DNA of 41,226 nt from Oscillospiraceae bacterium (GTDB lineage Bacteria; Bacillota; Clostridia; Oscillospirales; Ruminococcaceae). The stretch is from assembly GCA_009777415.1 (NCBI GenBank), contig WRLX01000004.1, forward strand, positions 1 to 41,226, given 5' to 3'. The position numbers and the translations under genes are program-made. The notes beneath the pieces are model-generated. The model was not told where the DNA came from. It did not search any database and saw only the letters and a list, made by a program, of their open reading frames with translations. Every line of letters starts with the position of its first letter. Position 1 is the first letter of the stretch. This document shows, in pieces, positions 37,501 to 41,226 of this stretch.

Positions 37501-38388
37501 TTAATCGCTTTTTAATCCGAATTCATGTATAAGGTTTTCGCGATTGCGCCAGTCTTCGGCAACCTTTACCCACAGCTTCAAATGTACTTTGCACTCGAAA
37601 TACTCTTCGGTTTCAATCCTTGCAATGCTCCCGATTTTTTTTAAAGTTGCCCCGCCCTTTCCGATTATCATGCCTTTATGCGACTGTTTGTCACAAATTA
37701 CAGCCGCCGATAAATCAACAATGTCTTCGCCTTTATTAGTTTTGGAATGTTCCAACGCTTCAATTTGCACGGCGATTCCGTGTGGCAGTTCATCGCGCAG
37801 TGCATGGAGCAGTTTTTCGCGGATAATCTCCGACAGCCAAACCTTTTCCGATTGGTCGGTAGGGAGTTCGGGTTCAAAGTAATATTCCCCCTCTTTGGCA
37901 TATCTTTCGAGGATTGGCAGAATTTTGTCGATATTAGTCCCGTCCTTAACGCTTACAGGGATTATCTCAACAAATTCGCGCAGTTTGCTTACATCGTCAA
38001 TAATCGTGAGCAACTCTGCCTTGCTTTTCAATAAGTCAACCTTGTTTAACAACAAAATCACATCATTTTTTTCTTCAATCATCTCCCGGCTTAACACAAT
38101 CCGCCTTGTACAGTCTGCCATTAAAATGATTACATCTACCCCTGCGACCGCGCTTCTTACGCTCTTGTGCATATGCTTTGAGAGTTCGCTCTTTTCCTTA
38201 TGAAACCCGGGAGTATCCACAAATACATACTGTATACCGTCACGAGTCAGTACCCCGTTAATTTGTGTACGCGTAGTCTGCGGCTTCTCGCTTACTATTG
38301 CTACCTTTTCCCCGACAAGCAGATTGACTAACGAAGATTTCCCTGCATTAGTCCGCCCGCATACCGCGGTAAACACCGTTTTCCTCAT
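37501..38388 (-). CDS. era: GTPase Era
   Basis: VCGRTNAGKSSLVNLLVGEKVAIVSEKPQTTRTQINGV, VDTPGFHKEKSELSKHM, KH domain GMIIGKGGATLKKIG. Confidence 0.96.
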   Translation of the reverse strand: MRKTVFTAVCGRTNAGKSSLVNLLVGEKVAIVSEKPQTTRTQINGVLTRDGIQYVFVDTPGFHKEKSELSKHMHKSVRSAVAGVDVIILMADCTRRIVLSREMIEEKNDVILLLNKVDLLKSKAELLTIIDDVSKLREFVEIIPVSVKDGTNIDKILPILERYAKEGEYYFEPELPTDQSEKVWLSEIIREKLLHALRDELPHGIAVQIEALEHSKTNKGEDIVDLSAAVICDKQSHKGMIIGKGGATLKKIGSIARIETEEYFECKVHLKLWVKVAEDWRNRENLIHEFGLKSD

Positions 38389-38489
38389 TGTTATGACCAT
38401 ATCTTTCCGAGGCATAAAAGCCTCTATGAATAAGCCTGTCAAGCGGACTGCCCACCGGCGAAGCCGATGACACCTCCGCTATTATTCAA

Positions 38490-38672
38490 ACTTTTACCCT
38501 TGCCCTTTCTGCACAAACAATTTATTAAAAGTTTCGTTTCCCGCATTACACAAGTTTGATTTCAACCCTTTTTACCCTTGCCCTTTCTGCACAAACAATT
38601 TATTAAAAGTTTCGTTTCCCGCATTACACAAGTTTGATTTCAACCCTTTTTACCCTTGCCCTTTCTGCTTTT
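38490..38672 (-). repeat. Family-A tandem leader array between dgkA and era (period 78 bp)
   Basis: ACCC cores at 38497, 38575, 38653; uORFs 38572-38643 and 38494-38565 MKSNLCNAGNETFNKLFVQKGQG*. Confidence 0.92.
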
Positions 38673-39168
38673 CCTTTTTAATGCCTCGTTTTCGCCGTTC
38701 TTTCCCCGTGAATACAAATATGCAACTCAAAATCATCGAAAGAATCAATGCGATGGATGCATACAGGCTTGCCCCGAAAAACGATGCTATTTCACCAAAT
38801 TTGCCTATGTCCCAAAGCAACACGACACCTATTGCAATCGAAGCCAACGATGACAGCAATACCGCACCCGCCGCCGCATCTTTAGCCGCTTTTGCCAACG
38901 CCGAATATTCGGGCGATGCTTTATCGGTCAATACTTCAATAGCCGTATTGATTATTTCAAGCGACATAACAGAAACACAGGTCAAAATCAAAAGCACCAA
39001 CTCCGCCCGAGGAAGCTCATAAAACTGCAAAGCCGCAAACATTACGTATCCGGTCATGACAATATGAATCCGCATATTACGCTCATACCGAATACAAAAC
39101 ACAATCCCTCTGAACGCATGGGCAAAGCTTTTTCTCAGGTTGTAAAAATCATCTAATTTTATGCTCAT
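38650..39168 (-). CDS. dgkA: Diacylglycerol/undecaprenol kinase family
   Basis: SFAHAFRGIVFCIRYERNMRIH, EIINTAIEVLTDK..AKAAKDAAAGAVLLSS. Confidence 0.92.
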   Translation of the reverse strand: MSIKLDDFYNLRKSFAHAFRGIVFCIRYERNMRIHIVMTGYVMFAALQFYELPRAELVLLILTCVSVMSLEIINTAIEVLTDKASPEYSALAKAAKDAAAGAVLLSSLASIAIGVVLLWDIGKFGEIASFFGASLYASIALILSMILSCIFVFTGKERRKRGIKKEKQKGQG

Positions 39169-39614
39169 CTTATTATACCGAGTTTCTGCAAAATCTGTTC
39201 TTGTTTTGCGAACATGATTTGCTCATCGGATTTGTTAATATGGTCGTAGCCGAGAAGATGCAACATTCCGTGTACAGTCAAAAACGCCATTTCCCGCTCA
39301 AGTGAATGCCCGTATTGGTTAGCCTGTCTGACAGCCGTGGGTACCGAAATAATGACATCTCCAAGCACTACCGACTTGTCCTCATAATTAGGCTCGCCCA
39401 TCAAGAATGACAACACATCGGTAGAACTGTCAATTTTTCTGTACTGTTTGTTAAGCGTGCGTATGTCCTCATCCGATACGAGAGTCATCGACGCTTCCGA
39501 TACATAGGGGTATTTCTCATGCTGTAAAACCTTACAACAGGTTTTGTAGGCAAGTGGGCGGAAATTCAACCCCGATTTTACCTTATCGTCATAGAAAAGC
39601 TTAAAATTCACCAT
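39165..39614 (-). CDS. ybeY: Endoribonuclease YbeY
   Basis: LNKQYRKIDSSTDVLSFLM, LGDVIISVPTA, VHGMLHLLGYDH. Confidence 0.95.
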   Translation of the reverse strand: MVNFKLFYDDKVKSGLNFRPLAYKTCCKVLQHEKYPYVSEASMTLVSDEDIRTLNKQYRKIDSSTDVLSFLMGEPNYEDKSVVLGDVIISVPTAVRQANQYGHSLEREMAFLTVHGMLHLLGYDHINKSDEQIMFAKQEQILQKLGIIR

Positions 39615-39722
39615 TTTTATGACCATGCCGCCCCACCTCGCACAAAACACAATGAAATTTGCGGCATGGCGGTTATTCCTTTCTTGTTTTTCAAACTTTA
39701 CCCTTTTCCCTTCTGCACAGAC
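39615..39722 (-). promoter_or_regulatory. Family-A end plus family-B leader between phoH and ybeY; uORF 39617-39694 MKNKKGITAMPQISLCFVRGGAAWS*
   Basis: GTGCAGAAGGGAAAAGGGTAAAGTTTGAAAAACAAGAAAGGAATAACCGCCATGCCGC...GCGGCATGGTCATAAAAATG. Confidence 0.85.
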
Positions 39723-40741
39723 CTCAGTTTATAAAATCGCTTGACTTCCGTCTTATTTGCCTTAGACGGCTTGCTGTGCCGCTCATATGCTTTTACTATT
39801 TCCTGCACTAATTTATGCCGCACTACGTCCCTGTGTGTGAAATAACAAATTGCGGTGTCGGCGATTCCCTCAAGAACGGTAACCGCTTCCACCAAGCCGG
39901 AGCGTTTTTTATCGGGTAAATCAATCTGCGTAATATCGCCCGTGATTACCATTTTGCTGTTGAACCCCAATCTCGTCAAAAACATTTTCATCTGCTCGGG
40001 AGTTGTGTTTTGCGCCTCGTCAAGTATTATAAAGCTGTCGTCGAGAGTTCGCCCTCTCATATAAGCAAGGGGTGCGACTTCAATCGTGCCGCGTTCCATA
40101 TTTTTGTTAAATGCTTCCGCCCCCATCATATCGAACAGCGCGTCATAGAGCGGCCGAAGATAGGGGTCAACCTTATTTTGCAAATCTCCCGGTAAAAATC
40201 CGAGCTTTTCTCCTGCCTCGACTGCGGGGCGGGTTAAAATAATCCGCTGAACCTCCTTAGCTTTGAACGCGCGGACAGCCTTTGCGACCGCAAGGTAGGT
40301 TTTGCCCGTCCCGGCAGGGCCTACTCCGAAGACAATTGTATTTTTTGCAATTTTTTCAACATATCGTTTTTGCCCGACTGTTTTGGGGCGGACAGGTTTT
40401 CCCGTAAATGTGACACAAACACAATCGCCCGCGCTTGCCGAAAGCTCCTTGAGGGATTCGCCCCGCCCTTCCCCGATAGAGTCAACAATATAGCGGACAA
40501 TCTGCTCACTTAAAGCTTCGCCGCTTGCCGCAATTTCAATCATGCTCTCAATGGCACGCAATGCCGAACCAACCGACTCATCGTCTTCGCCGATAATTTT
40601 AATATCGCCGTTTCTGCCCGTCACAGTCACATTGAACTTATTTTGGATAATTTTTATATTCCCGTCAAAGTCACCGAACACTTCACGAACCTGTTCGGGC
40701 TTGTCCGGAGTGATGAGCTTTTGAGCTTTTTCAGTTTTCAT
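39698..40741 (-). CDS. phoH: PhoH family ATPase
   Basis: VFGVGPAGTGKTYLAVAKAV, RPAVEAGEKLGFLPGDLQNKVDPYLRPLYDAL, FIILDEAQNTTPEQMKMFLTRLG. Confidence 0.96.
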   Translation of the reverse strand: MKTEKAQKLITPDKPEQVREVFGDFDGNIKIIQNKFNVTVTGRNGDIKIIGEDDESVGSALRAIESMIEIAASGEALSEQIVRYIVDSIGEGRGESLKELSASAGDCVCVTFTGKPVRPKTVGQKRYVEKIAKNTIVFGVGPAGTGKTYLAVAKAVRAFKAKEVQRIILTRPAVEAGEKLGFLPGDLQNKVDPYLRPLYDALFDMMGAEAFNKNMERGTIEVAPLAYMRGRTLDDSFIILDEAQNTTPEQMKMFLTRLGFNSKMVITGDITQIDLPDKKRSGLVEAVTVLEGIADTAICYFTHRDVVRHKLVQEIVKAYERHSKPSKANKTEVKRFYKLRSVQKGKG

Positions 40742-40747
40742 GATTTA

Positions 40748-40776
40748 AGTATAGCATATATAATTATCAATGTCAA
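40748..40776 (-). promoter_or_regulatory. Sigma-A promoter for phoH
   Basis: Minus strand TTGACA-N17-TATACT. Confidence 0.85.
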
Positions 40777-40792
40777 CTGTTAATTATTCATA

Positions 40793-41226
40793 TTAATTCG
40801 CAATATTCGCAATCTCAACCTTCACAGCCGCATCCACATGGAACACGTACCGCACAAGTCCCCCTATGCCGTTATCATCGGGGAAATATTCCGCCTGTTT
40901 TTCAATAATTTCAGCCTCCTTTAAAAAATTCGCCTCATACAACTCAATTTGTTTATCGAGTTTTTCCCGCGCGTCCGCCGCCGAGTCTGTCACGTCAACT
41001 CGGTCATGAAAGACATAATGCTGGCTCAAAACGCGAAACGGCATCGGAAACCCTAATACCCTCGGAATAGTCATTGTCTCGGAATAATCTACATGGTCGG
41101 CATATTTGCTGACTCGAACATCCCTCCCTAACCGCTTGCCCAAAAACACAATGGACTTATTGCTTATAGAGTGTCCGTTTTTCGCCCTGTTAAGAGTTGT
41201 GTACGGTTGATAAAAGTCTACCGTCT
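40793..41226 (-). CDS. yqfD: Sporulation protein YqfD, C-terminal part (truncated by window end)
   Basis: Open to window edge (TVDFYQPYTTLNRAKNGHSISNKSIVFLGKRLG...); position upstream of phoH as in Firmicutes. Confidence 0.65.
   Translation of the reverse strand, partial: TVDFYQPYTTLNRAKNGHSISNKSIVFLGKRLGRDVRVSKYADHVDYSETMTIPRVLGFPMPFRVLSQHYVFHDRVDVTDSAADAREKLDKQIELYEANFLKEAEIIEKQAEYFPDDNGIGGLVRYVFHVDAAVKVEIANIAN

Overview
The window reads as a Clostridia-like (Firmicutes) chromosomal segment dominated by housekeeping genes. Recognised genes: aldo/keto reductase C-terminus, tgt, iscS/nifS, nifU-like, leuS, speB, speE, tcdA, nrdG, a family 5 solute-binding protein, a YtrA-like GntR/ABC operon, ahcY, tRNA-Thr(GGU), an ECF sigma factor, rpmF, pgi, degV, uvrC, rsmD, coaD, mnmA, an acyl-CoA synthetase, a PHP protein, and recO/era/dgkA/ybeY/phoH/yqfD. 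I also find a 26-codon spoVM that the ORF track misses. There is no phage, CRISPR array or transposase.

The most unusual content is between the genes, where four interspersed repeat families are nested in one another.
(A) A ~76-78 bp leader module (hairpin GCACAnnTGTGC + AGAAAGGGCAAGGGTAAAA) lies before about 18 genes and is tandemly repeated before several of them. It encodes a conserved TTG-started 24-codon uORF, e.g. MKVNLRKCGKRNFYSSHGQKGQG*, whose stop codon lies between the SD and start codon of the next ORF.
(B) A second hairpin leader encodes MKNKRGRTTMPQISLRFVQGGAAWS*, whose stop overlaps ATGGTCATAAnnATG of the downstream gene.
(C) ~160 bp long-hairpin, MITE-like elements share a covarying core but have different arms, with 3-bp TTA/TAA target duplications in two copies.
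(D) ~85 bp three-hairpin, cloverleaf-like elements have covarying outer stems.

A and B together look like a portable translational relay that fills intercistronic gaps. In several places the flanking genes start or stop inside the modules (PhoH ends VQKGKG*, DgkA ends QKGQG*). All calls come from reading the sequence; no database search was run.
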